DNA from: Tritrichomonas musculus | Taxonomy: Eukaryota > Parabasalia > Tritrichomonadida > Tritrichomonadidae | Length of the DNA stretch: 64,000 nt | NCBI GenBank assembly: GCA_039105265.1 | Contig: JAPFFF010000058.1 | Coordinates: forward strand, 1 to 64,000 | Reading direction: 5' to 3' | Made by a program: the position numbers and the translations under genes | In this document: positions 20,454 to 32,000 of the stretch, one piece after another | Layout: every line of letters begins with the position of its first letter | Position numbering within the stretch: position 1 is the stretch's first letter | Notes under the pieces: generated by a model | What the model was told of the DNA's origin: nothing | Databases searched by the model: none | What the model saw: the letters and a program-made list of their open reading frames with translations, nothing else

Positions 20454-21510
20454 CAGGGATGTTTATCGATAGTGTCCGATAACGGTTAAATACGTTGCCA
20501 ATATTATCGATATTATCGGGAGTAGAGTAGAATAACCGATACTATCCGATAATAAATATCATTATCGATAAAAACGGTTTTTATCATGGCCAATAATGAC
20601 CGATATTTTTAACTTTTTTAAGGTAAAGAAAAGATATTTACTAGAAATTATGGCTATTTAATTGTTATATAATTATATAAAAGTTATTTTTTCAAGTAAT
20701 GACATATAAAAAAGCTTGTATGTACAAATGATCAAATTATTAAAAAAGATTTTTTATATTTCATAGGAAATTAACTTTTATTATAATAAAAGATAAGTAA
20801 TGTATTATAATTCTAATAATATTTAAGTATGAAATTTAAAATCAATAAAGATAATTTTATTTTGGCAAAAAAATTAAATTTATCAAAAAGTGAACACGAT
20901 AACTTTTTGTAAATTAATAAAATTCTCTCCATTTCTCTAAATATTTTTAGACTTGATATTCTTTTAATAAAAAAAAAAACGCAAATTATTTTAGTAGCAT
21001 TGCATTAATATTTCATTACATATTAAGATTCGTTAATTTGCAAATATGGAAATAATTTAATACTGAGAAGATATGAGGAAATTATCGTCTTATAACTTTG
21101 TTCTTAATCATAATCTTTTTTTGTTGGCCAATTGGTTCTTTTTTAAAAATTTTGAAAATAATCTTTTTATGTATTAATCAAAAACCTGATTTTTTAGCTT
21201 CTCATTATTATATTGGACATATAATGCACTCTGACCTTATTTCGCTTATTTCAGCATGCACTATTGAAGTACAATTAAAAATATAAAATTCCAAATTTTA
21301 ATCAAAAATGTAAAAAAAAAGTATGGAAATTTTATTATAAAATATCGGAGAATATCGAACCGTAACCGTCCGATAGTGACCAAATATCGGCGGTTTTGCT
21401 TAACGTATTTATCGATAATTATTGGTTATCGAACAAATTTTTATCGATATTATCGGACTATCGATAATGAGCCGATAATCGATATTTATCATCATCGATC
21501 GACAACCCTG
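20454..21510. mobile_element. hAT-like non-autonomous element with subterminal TATCG repeats
   Basis: Begins CAGGGATGTTTATCGATAG and ends with the complement of CAGGGTTGTCGATCG, so the ends form imperfect terminal inverted repeats of CAGGG type, as in hAT transposons. About 150 bases at each end are dense in TATCG, CCGATA and CGATAT motifs on both strands. Such subterminal clusters are the usual transposase-binding pattern of hAT elements. The 700-base core is plain AT-rich with no transposase. I could not find a convincing 8-base target duplication, so the insertion is old or the borders are slightly off. Confidence 0.6.
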
Positions 21511-21569
21511 GGTTTAGCAGTATAAACCTCGTTAAATCTCGAAAGCTCTAATTTTATCAGAAATATAAT

Positions 21570-22322
21570 TATAGTGGTCCTAAAAAATATTGATAAGAAA
21601 TTTGAGAGAAATTTTCATGTTTCATTGAAAAAATTGAGAAAATTTATTTAAAAATAATTTGAGAGAATTTTAATATTTCTTTCAAATTCATTCAAATTTA
21701 ATGACCTATTCATGAATTTATGAATCATGAATCAATTGTTGGTCAATCTTTTGACCTTTTATTTATATGTTTTCTTTACCAAAAAATACAAACGAACGCT
21801 ATAATTTAATCGCAAGTGGTTCTGCAATCGTACAATTTTAATAAAAGCAAAACAGCTGATGCATTAAGTATTTCGTTAAATTGCGTCAAAGCAGTAGCTA
21901 AATAGATTGATGAAGGGAGACCAGAAAAAACACAACCCTGCCGACCACAAATATTAACAAATGAAATCAAGTATTTCATATGCGTTAAAGCAATAATGTT
22001 TCCTGAAATCCCTGGAGCTGAAATGGCAAATGTTTCCTGAAAACAAATTTTATTCTTTATATGGAATAATCTAAGTTTAGCAACAAACAATTCTTTGATT
22101 GATTCTTTTCCAAAGAAATTGAAACAATGCCTCGAAGTGCAAGGCAATCAAGTAAGATTTTAATTTTAATTTTTAATAAATAATCAACTTTTTCAATTGC
22201 CGAAAAAATATTGATAAGAAATTTAACTTTTTAAATTAAAAATTTTAAAAATAAAATAACTTTTGTTAACGACGATTAACTATTGAATTCATTTCTTATC
22301 AATATTTTTTAGGAACACTATA
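21570..22322 (+). mobile_element. Tc1/mariner-like relic with 32-bp terminal inverted repeats
   Basis: The ends are inverted repeats beginning TATAGTGGTCCTAAAAAAT (left) and TATAGTGTTCCTAAAAAAT (right, complement). They match at 31 of the first 32 positions and are flanked by TA-type ends. Inside, at about 21790-22000, the plus strand resembles the start of a mariner transposase: RYNLIASGSAI, an ADALSISLNCVKAVAK helix-turn-helix, then IDEGRPEKTQPCRPQILTNEIKYF, the GRP(R) motif between its two DNA-binding domains. Stops and shifts interrupt it and the DDE catalytic part is gone. A third copy of the end motif sits at about 22200 in direct orientation, so a nested insertion is possible. Confidence 0.75.
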
Positions 22323-22397
22323 TTTAATATTGAAAAAAATATGACTTTGAATGCATCTATTGAAAAATATTTATGAAATTGAAATTATTTATAAAAT

Positions 22398-22405
22398 CAT
22401 TTTTT
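22398..22405 (+). promoter_or_regulatory. Initiator-like TCATTTTT
   Basis: TCATTTTT 20-27 bases before the ATG at 22425, matching the trichomonad initiator pattern and spacing. It sits 76 bases beyond the right end of the mariner relic, so the promoter is very short. Confidence 0.4.
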
Positions 22406-22424
22406 TATTTTGTTGGTTTCTAAT

Positions 22425-25400
22425 ATGGAAAGCGTATCTTTTACAAAAATTCCCCATCAATATCAGCAAATGAAATACTCTATCTCAGAGGATTTGATCT
22501 CTAGAATATATTCAAAATTTGATTTTTTATATTACACTTTCAATCATATAAACAGCCAAGAAAATGAAAAAGCTTCAATTAAATATATATATAATTATTT
22601 AAGAAACTTCAGATTTATAACTTACAATATAATCAAGACTGATTGGTTAATTAACAAAAGAACTGAAAGCAACGATGAAAATTTGCATTTTACTTGCGCA
22701 GTTATTTGTGTTGAAAACAAATGTATCATTATAGAAAAAATAAAGAAGAATTTATTATTGTCAATATTATATCAAATTAAATCTGAAAAACAAATTTCGA
22801 TTATTAATACAGATATTGATTGTATGAATGAAAATGTAAATGTAAGAGATGAAATCATTAATTTTTGCTCAAATTTTCAAAAAGTAATTAAATATAATAT
22901 TTTCTTGAAAAATTCAATTACTCCAATTATCGGTTATTTAATTAGAAGATATTATTATCCCAAATTTTGTTTCAAAGATCCATCATTCTTTATATTTAAC
23001 GATGGAAAAAATTCAAAACAACAAATTGAGATAAACGATTTTTTGTTTCCAGAAAATGAAGTCAAAGAGCCATTAATGGAAAAAATAAATAAAGAAATCA
23101 TGAATGATATAGAAGAAAATGGAAGCGAAAACAATAAAAAAAGAGATTTTCAAGATAGCGAATTCATTCTTTTGAGAAAAATCTATTCAAATACTCAAGT
23201 CAATATAAATTTAGTATTCCATAAAAAGTCAATGTATATATTTACTCTGAGGGAATTCTTGCAAGCATATGAAAATTCAAAAGAATTTAAACATGAAGTT
23301 TTCTTCTGTGAAAATTATTCACATCGATGTTTTACTAAGTTTTATGGATTTTTGAAAAAAGAAGATAAAAAAATTGGTTTTGTATATGAATTTATGAGCA
23401 ACGACAATTTATATTCTTTCATCAAAAACAACTATATTGAAAATTATCATTTATTTTCTATGATGACGATAAATAGAATATTTCAAGGAATTAATTATCT
23501 TCATATGAATTCTTTAATTCATCGAGATTTAAAACCAAAAAACATCCTTATTAACCATGATTTTCTCCCATTTATTTCTGATTTTGAAACTATTCGCAAA
23601 TTAGATAATGATGAACAAAATGAACAAAATGATCAAAGTAAGCAAAGTGATCAAATGACTGCAGATATTGGTTCAATATTATATACTTCTCCAGAGCAAG
23701 ATGGCAGCACAAAATATACATTTTCGTCTGACATTTATTCATTTGGTTTAATAATATATTTTGTAATTGAAAAGAAGAATATGTGGGAATGTACAGGAAA
23801 TTCTGTAATAAAGAACAAAGCAATAAAACCATTAAGTAATTGTTCTATTAGCACTCAAAAATTATATGAAAAATGTCTTGAATTTTCTCCTCAAAAAAGA
23901 CCTGACTGCAAATATATTAAAGAATTCATGTTTGACAAAATTTATAAAGACGATTTTTTCGCAAATTATATTAGAGATTTATATAATAATATTGATAAAA
24001 TCAATACAATTCATTTTCTTTATGAAGGAATTTATATATGCCCCACTGAAGCAAACGAATCAGAAAAAGATTTTTCAATGTATAATTCATTAATACAAGT
24101 TAAGAAATATATTTCTCTAATATTTTTTTATATAGGCCAAAAATTCTATTATGAAAACAATTTTATAAAAGCACGATTTTTTTATGAAATATCAGCGCAG
24201 CAAAACAATTATTATTCTTATGTGTTGGGATTTCTTTATGAAAATGGCATAGGTATCAAACAAGATCTTTTAAAAGCAGTAGAATACTACGCATTATCAT
24301 CTGAAAAAAATAATTACATGGCAAGATTTAATTTGGGTTTTTTCTATCTCAAAGGGATTGGAATACAAAAAAATTACCAAAAAGCAATCGAATGTTTTCA
24401 GCTAGCATATGAGCATATACCAATAGCGCTTATTTTTCTGGGGCGAATATTTACAAATGGATTGGGCGTAGCAAAAGATTTCCCAAAAGCTAAATATTAT
24501 TATGAATTAGCTGCTGAAAAAAATATTCCAGATGCATATAATTCATTAGGTAAAATGTATTTTTTTGGTCAAGGTGTTGAAAAAAATTATGCAACAGCAA
24601 AATTTTATTTTGAGCAAGCAGCAAAATATGTACATTCTGACGCATTATGCTATTTAGGTCATTTTTATGAGATGGGATATGGAGCTAAGCAAGATTTTCC
24701 CAAAGCTATAATGTTTTACAAGTCATCCGCTAGACAAAAAAATTCAGATGCATTTGTTAGGTTAGGACAATTATATTATTATGGTAGAGGAGTTGATAGA
24801 GATATCATGAAAGCAATAAAATATTACAAATACGCTGCTAAGTTAGATAATGCAAATGCTTTTTTTCTATTGGGAGAAGAATATTTAAATACTTTTCATA
24901 ATTATCAAAAAGCAATCAAATATTATACAAAATGTTCAAATATTCATGAAGAAACATGCACATATTATTGCAATTCATTGGATGGTACCACAACAGATAG
25001 CCGACTTAATATATTTCGTAGTCGTGCGGATAATAATCTTGGATTAATATATTTGATTATGTTTAATAACTTCGAAATTGGAATTCAATACATCAAAAAA
25101 TCAGCATTTAGTGAATTTCCTCATGGACAAAATAATTTTGGATTAATAAATCAATTTTATTTAAAAAACATGGAAATGGCAGAGTATATGTATAAAAAAG
25201 CATCAAGATCCAAATTTGCACTTGCGGAATTCAATCTTGGATTTCTATACGAAAATAATGGCAAAATAAAAGAATCATTATTTTTTTTCAAGCAGGCAAT
25301 AGAACATGAAAATGAAGTAATAATGTATCATAAGGCTCCAATTATAGATACAGATCTTAATATTTCCAAATCATTAATAATAAGTTTAGCAAAATTAAAG

Positions 25401-25814
25401 CTTGCATTATATTATTTAAATGAATGTGATCATGACGAATTTAAAAAATATTTTTTCCAATTTTGGGAAAGCCAATTATCAATCGGCATTGTTAGAAGGT
25501 TAGCTATATTTAGATTGTTAAATGGATTGCTTAATTTGACATTAACAAAACATGATAAATATGTAACATACTTATTATATTTTCAAAATCAAATTCAAAT
25601 GATGGATCATTATTTATCTGATAACAAACTTCAATATTATTTAAATCTTGAAATACAAATGTTGCTAATATTATGCAAAAAATTGATATATGACCCACCT
25701 TATCATATTTTATTTGGAAGATGGCCCTTCAAGCATAATACTCAAATTACCAAAAAAAATAAAAAACCAAAAAATATCAACGAATTGTTTTATGAAGGAT
25801 TTGGACAATTATAA
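22425..25814 (+). CDS. TKL-like probable pseudokinase with Sel1 repeats
   Basis: A 1129-residue protein. I chose the ATG at 22425, because upstream the frame has only TTG codons. Residues 1-215 are unassigned. The kinase-like domain at about 240-510 keeps HRDLKPKNILI (H366) and SPEQDG plus DIYSFGLIIYF. The glycine loop is replaced (LLRKIYSNTQVNINL), the beta-3 segment is YIFTLREF without the ATP-anchoring lysine, and the metal-binding DFG is DFE (386-388). Weak or no catalysis is therefore likely. From about 575 to 1010 run Sel1-like repeats (GFLYENGIGIKQDLLKAVEYY; GKMYFFGQGVEKNYATAKFYF; GQLYYYGRGVDRDIMKAIKYY), helical hairpins that serve as protein scaffolds. The tail is helical. The stop is within TAAA. 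The family is abundant in trichomonads; partners are unknown. Confidence 0.85.
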   Translation: MESVSFTKIPHQYQQMKYSISEDLISRIYSKFDFLYYTFNHINSQENEKASIKYIYNYLRNFRFITYNIIKTDWLINKRTESNDENLHFTCAVICVENKCIIIEKIKKNLLLSILYQIKSEKQISIINTDIDCMNENVNVRDEIINFCSNFQKVIKYNIFLKNSITPIIGYLIRRYYYPKFCFKDPSFFIFNDGKNSKQQIEINDFLFPENEVKEPLMEKINKEIMNDIEENGSENNKKRDFQDSEFILLRKIYSNTQVNINLVFHKKSMYIFTLREFLQAYENSKEFKHEVFFCENYSHRCFTKFYGFLKKEDKKIGFVYEFMSNDNLYSFIKNNYIENYHLFSMMTINRIFQGINYLHMNSLIHRDLKPKNILINHDFLPFISDFETIRKLDNDEQNEQNDQSKQSDQMTADIGSILYTSPEQDGSTKYTFSSDIYSFGLIIYFVIEKKNMWECTGNSVIKNKAIKPLSNCSISTQKLYEKCLEFSPQKRPDCKYIKEFMFDKIYKDDFFANYIRDLYNNIDKINTIHFLYEGIYICPTEANESEKDFSMYNSLIQVKKYISLIFFYIGQKFYYENNFIKARFFYEISAQQNNYYSYVLGFLYENGIGIKQDLLKAVEYYALSSEKNNYMARFNLGFFYLKGIGIQKNYQKAIECFQLAYEHIPIALIFLGRIFTNGLGVAKDFPKAKYYYELAAEKNIPDAYNSLGKMYFFGQGVEKNYATAKFYFEQAAKYVHSDALCYLGHFYEMGYGAKQDFPKAIMFYKSSARQKNSDAFVRLGQLYYYGRGVDRDIMKAIKYYKYAAKLDNANAFFLLGEEYLNTFHNYQKAIKYYTKCSNIHEETCTYYCNSLDGTTTDSRLNIFRSRADNNLGLIYLIMFNNFEIGIQYIKKSAFSEFPHGQNNFGLINQFYLKNMEMAEYMYKKASRSKFALAEFNLGFLYENNGKIKESLFFFKQAIEHENEVIMYHKAPIIDTDLNISKSLIISLAKLKLALYYLNECDHDEFKKYFFQFWESQLSIGIVRRLAIFRLLNGLLNLTLTKHDKYVTYLLYFQNQIQMMDHYLSDNKLQYYLNLEIQMLLILCKKLIYDPPYHILFGRWPFKHNTQITKKNKKPKNINELFYEGFGQL

Positions 25815-26086
25815 AAAATAATTCACTCTCCAATGTTTCAACAATTCGTTGATAAAATTCGTAAAAAAAAAAAGATTGGTAAATAAGATTTTGAGATAAA
25901 ATTTTATAAATGAGAAGAAATATTTTATGTCATAATAATTGAGGTATTTAAATACCTCCTTAATTTCAGGAAACTCATTGAATTTTTTATCAGAAACTTT
26001 GAGTTACCAATAAGAAACTAATTGAAAGCATAGAAATCTATCAAAAACTGCCCAAATAGAATTTAATTTTTATTTTTTGTCGGTCA
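25815..26086. other. Intergenic region with an 18-bp perfect palindrome
   Basis: GAGGTATTTAAATACCTC at 25941-25958 is a perfect palindrome between two tandem genes. It could be a protein-binding site or chance in AT-rich DNA. The ATG at 26087 overlaps GTCAATG, a weak initiator-like context. Confidence 0.4.
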
Positions 26087-29000
26087 ATGACTGATCACCC
26101 AAAAAGAAAAAAACATGATGCAAATGAATTTATTCCACCAGAGCCACAATGTATTGAACTTGTTCATAATCAAGAAAAGCATGTTGCTGAATTCGATTTA
26201 AAATCAATCACAATAATAACAAAATTTTGTTTTAAAAAATTACTATTCGATTATTTATATGAAATAAATTTCCCAATTGGAAGTAAACTTAAAGAAATTA
26301 TTTATTTAATGGCTCCTAATTTATATTCTATAACAATTCCAGGAAATTTAACGATCATTGATTCCAATTCTTTTAAAAAATGTGAATTTTTACAACAGAT
26401 CACTTTTATTAAAAATATTGATGGTAAAAGTAAATTATCTTTTATTGGTGATCAAGCCTTTAACCATACAATCATACAATCTCTCACAATTCCTGATTCA
26501 ATCAAAGAAATAGGATCTAATTGTTTCCCACCAACTTTAAAAGAAATCAATTTTGAAAATGGTGCCCCATATCTAGAAAAAGTTCATGATGAAGCTTTTA
26601 AAAACACACAAATACAGTCATTAAATATGCCATTAAACATAAAACCATTTATCAATTCTCAAAAAGTTTTTTCAGGCTGCAAAAAGCTAAAAAAAATAAT
26701 TTTTGACAATTTTGTAAACAAAGATGAGCCTGCTCCACATGAAATTGAATCAGAAGATGAAGAGACAAAAGACTTGGCTCTTAGTACAATGTTAAGCTAC
26801 ACCAAAATTGAAAAACTCGAACTTTTCTCATCAAATATCAACTATTTTTGGTTTGAAAACACTCCAAATTTGACTGAAATCATAATTCCAAAAAGTGACA
26901 ACAGTAACTTTTTCAAACAAGACGGTTGTCTTTATACAAGAAGCAAGAAGAAGTTGATTGTTGCAGAGAGAAATGTAAAAAGTGCCAATATTTGTCAGGA
27001 ATGCCAAATCATCACAAATTTTGCATTCAATGTCAAAAGCTTAGAAAAAGTTTCATTTGACAAAAATTCTCAACTTAAAAAAATTTCATTTTTTGCCTTC
27101 CATGAGTCTAATATTAAGAATATCGAGATTCCTGACACTGTTGCTGATATCGAAATTGGGGCTTTTCTCATGTGCAAAAATCTCGAATCAGCGAACATTC
27201 CTCGTTCATTGAATTTACTTAATTTTGGCACTTTTGCATTCACTAAATTGAGAGAAATAACGATTCCTAAAAGTGTCACAAAAATTGGATGCTATTGTTT
27301 CTTCAATTGTTGTCATTTGAAAAGTGTCAGATTTGAAAAAGACTCAAATTTGAATGAAATTGAAGAATGCGCGTTTTTGGCAACCAAAATTGAATCAATT
27401 TCCATTCCAAAAAGTGTCAAAAAAATTGGAAATTATTGTTTCGCTGATTGTCATTCATTGAAATCAGTTGATTTTGATCCACAATCAGAATTGGTTGTGA
27501 TTGGACACAATTGCTTTAAAAACACTCAAATTGAGACATTTCAATTGCCTCAGAAAATTCAAGAGTTTGATTTTTCTTTCTCAAAAGCAACTTCAATTTC
27601 ATTTCCAGATTCATCTTCATTTTTATCTGTGTCAAATCTCCAGTATTCAATGATCAAGGAGTTTTCAATCCCGTCATGCGTCGATACAATTTGTGCTGGA
27701 GCTTTTTGTAACTGTATTAATTTGACAGAGGTCAGAATTATTGATTTGAAGAACTCAAAACTTGAAACAATATCAGAAAATGCATTTTTAAATTGTGAAA
27801 ACTTGACAACTTTTGAGTTGCCTGAAAAGGTGAAATATTTTGGCCTTTGCTCATTCAAAAATTGCACCAAATACACAGCCAAAATTAAATTAATTAATAA
27901 TAATAAAATCACTGTTTGCAAGAGTGCTTTTGAACGTTCAGGGATTGTTTCATTTGAGTCAAAAAGTAAGTCAATCAATGTTAATGATTTTGCATTTTAT
28001 AGATGTCACAATCTCGTTAACTTCTCAGCAGATACAAATGAGAAATGCACACTTGGCTCCTCTGTTTTTATTGATTGCTGTTCATTGAAAACCGTCAATT
28101 TGTCTCCTGATACAAAAGTCTTTGATTTAGGAGAAAAATGCTTCATGAATTCAGCAATTCAAAAATTTGAGTTTCCGCATTTTGCAGTGATTGTTCCAAA
28201 AGCTTGCTTCAAAAACTGCATCAAGTTGTCCAGTGTGATCATTCATGAGGATTCGAAATTATTTGATTTTAAAGAAGAAGCGTTTTGTAAAGCTGGAATT
28301 GAATCCATTTTTATTTCATCTGATGTTGTTTGTATTAACAAATTCTGTTTTTCTGAATGCAGATCATTGAAAGAGGTCACTTTTTCAAAAGATATAAAAT
28401 ATTGTCGTCTTTGTGAAAATGCATTCTATATGTCAAGCGTTGAAAAAGTCAGTTTTCCTAGCGGAATTCGACATATAAAAGGCGGTTGTTTTGAAAAATG
28501 TGAAAAATTAAGAGAAGTGAATTTTCCTGAAGATTCTAAAATCAAAAAGATTAAAGATGAAGCATTTAAATCTTCTGGAATTGAAAGTTTAATTCTACCT
28601 AAGAAAGTTAAATTAATTTGTAAATCTGCTTTTGAAAATTGTCAAAATCTTAGAAAAGTGGCTTTTCTAGCAGACGATGTTTTTATTACGGATTCTGCCT
28701 TTTTCGGTTGCAATAAACTTGAAGAAGTTAAGTATGAACTTTCATTGACGGTTCGTCAAATCAATTTTCTTGATGAAGAGATTGAAAAAGAAATGATTGA
28801 GCCACTTTTTCTAAGTGATGAACCACTTTTTCAATATATAAAAATTATTCCAGGCCACTTTTACTTACTTAATGATAAATGGAGCTCCAACCCAGTTTTC
28901 TGTAAAAATATTGAACTTGTTTGCAAAGCAAAAGAGAAAATCATTGAAAAGCAAGACAATGTTTATTATGCAAATCAAAAGAAAGAATTGATATTTTGTG

Positions 29001-32000
29001 ATAATGGTATTAATTCATTGAATATTGATAAAGAAACAGAAATGATTTCTTTGTGTGCTTTAAGGTATTCAAACTTGACAAATGTTAATTTTGGAAATAA
29101 TTCAAACCTAAAAATAATTGATAGTTATGCCTTTGAAAACCTTCTAATTGAAGAAATATCTCTTCCTGATTCATTAGAAATCATTGGAAATTGGTCTTTC
29201 AATCATTGTTTCAAGCTTAAAAAGGTCAATATTGGTGCGCAAAGTAAACTTGAAACTATTGGAAAGTATGCTTTTTGTGGAACTATAATTGAGTCATTTC
29301 TTTTTCCATCAAAATTGTCAAAAGTTGATGATTACGCATTTTTTGAATGCTTCAAATTAAAGACTGTTGATAATCATTCTAATGAGATTAAATTTGGAGA
29401 AGGATGCTTTTGTTATTCGGCTATTGAAAGCATTCAATTTCCATCAAAAACAATTTTTTCAAAAAATATGCTCAAAGGATGTTACAACTTCAAAAAATTA
29501 ACTTTTCTTGAAAAACCAGAAAAAGTCGTCTTTAAAAAATATTCATTTATTTTTAGTGGCTTGGAAGAAATTAGATTTGAATGTGATGTTGTTATTAGAA
29601 AGGATGCTTTCACAAATTGTCCTTCATTAAAAAGAGTGATTCTTCTTGGATCGAATAACAAAATAATGAAGCATTCTTTTGACAATTCCAGCATTGAATT
29701 AGTAACTTTTGATAAAGAATTAACTTTATTAAAAAGAAATGATCTTCCAAAACAAAATTTTTGGGAAAAGAAATTGTATCTTAAATGGAAAATGATTTGT
29801 AATGATCCATTTCAATTTAGCTATTTTCAAGATGTATTATTTACAAATATTAATGAAGCATCAATGAATTTAATCTTTCCTGCTGATGAAGATAATCAAT
29901 ACGATACTGTTCAACATGAATTCTTTTTAAATAATAAATGTTTCGTTGTCAATAATAAATTGGTTTATGCTGACATGTTAAACACAAATCTTCTATTTGA
30001 AAAACAAGATGAAAATGAAGAAATTAAAAATAATGAAATTCTTCATGTTCCAAATAAAGTTAAATCTTTAGATTTTCCAGTTATGTCGCATATTAAAAAG
30101 ATTGTCTGGGGATCAGATTGTATTGTTGAAGATCTTGGTCCTCCTGGCTTCTTTTCTTATTATAATTTAACTCAAATTCTTATTCCAAAATTAGTAAAAA
30201 TAATTCCTCCGAAATTATTTGACCATTGTCAATATTTGAGTTACGTTAGATTTGAAAAGGATTCATTATTGGAGGAAATTGGTGATTCCTCATTTGCACA
30301 TACTCGGATATCAGAAGTTGTTCTTCCAAAATCTGTTCAAAGAATTGGAAAATCAGCTTTCGCTGATAATGAAAACTTAAAGAAAGTTATTTTTGATGGA
30401 CAAGTCATTGATGATGAAGCCTTTTCAAATACTGGAATAACATCCTTTAAATTATCTAACAATGCAACAATGATCGGATCAGGTGCATTTCAACATTGTC
30501 GCTCATTAAAAACATTTGATGTTGATATTGAAAATTCAAATCTTTCAAAAATTGGTTCTTTTGCCTTTTATGAATCATCAATTACGTCCATTAAAATACC
30601 ATCAAAAGTAGAAGTCATCAAGAAATTCACTTTTAATGGTTGCAAATATTTGAAGGAAGTTATTTTTTCAAATAATTCTCAATTGCACTCAATCAAAGAT
30701 AACTCATTTTCGGGCGATTTATCACTTGAAAAAATAAATTTGCCAAAAACAATCAAAAAGTTGTCGCATATGGCATTCATCAACACACCATCTTTGGAAT
30801 CCATTTTGAATGAGTCTAATCAATACTTTAATGTATTGGAGGATAAAACTGTTTATGAAAATGACTGTTCTTTAGTTTTTGTTCCAAGAACTGTTCAAAA
30901 ATTCGCAATTGATAAAAAGTGTCAAATTATTCATAGTGGCGCATTTTGTGGTCCAAATCTCCAAGAAGTTTCTTTTCATGATAGTTTGTTATTGAACATT
31001 GGGCAACTTAGTTTTGCTCACTGCACAGCGCTGAAAGAAATAACGATACCAAAATCAGTTGAAAAAATTGGAGAAGAAACTTTCATTGGATGCCAAAATC
31101 TCGAGAAAGTTGTTTTTGAAAAAGAAAGTCAAATAAAAGAAATCCCTAAATTTTGTTTTGCTTTCACGGGATTAAAGTTCATTGATCTTCCTCAATCAAT
31201 AGAAAAGATTGGCAACTCGAGCTTCTATTTTTGTATCAATCTGAAAAGAATTAATTTGCATGAAACAAATGTTTTATACATTGGAAGGAATGCATTTTTA
31301 GACACAGATTTTGAAGAAGTTAAGTTTCCATCTTCGCTTCGCTTCATTGGAAACAATGCTTTTGGCGGAAACAAGTCATTAGCAAGAATTGATTTCTCTG
31401 AATTGCCTGAAGTAATAAGCTGCCAAACGAAAGCAAAATTAAATAATTTTCTATCGAGCATCATTCCGAAATATTTTGCTATTGAGAAAGAAAGCCAGAA
31501 AGGAAATAAACCATACAAAGAAAATGTGACTGTTGAGTCAACTTCATTGGAAAATACAAATTTGGATTCAAAAGATATAGAAAATGAATTTTCGAATTAT
31601 TCAACTGACAATGAAGATGAAAATTCAGACAATGAAGAAGAAACTCTTCAAAATGAAAGCATTAATAATAATACTAAAGTTGTAGCTCAAAAGGAGCCAA
31701 CATACTCAAGTTCTGCTTGTTTCATTGAAGAAAATGCTTTTTGTAATTTATTTGTCAAACTTTTTGTCTTTAATCTTAAGAGTTACATGTGGTTTTCTTT
31801 CTTTGATCGTTGTGGAAGAATAAACGAATACATTGTTAACGATAATATTCATCTAATTCTTCAGAAATGCAAAAAAAGCATGAGAGACAGCTTGGCTGGA
31901 TCTTTATATAAAGTAGTTCAAATGAAGTGGTTATGTAAAGACAATGTTCCATTGCTATACAACCAATCTTTGATTGAGTTTTGCATACCAAAAACGACCA

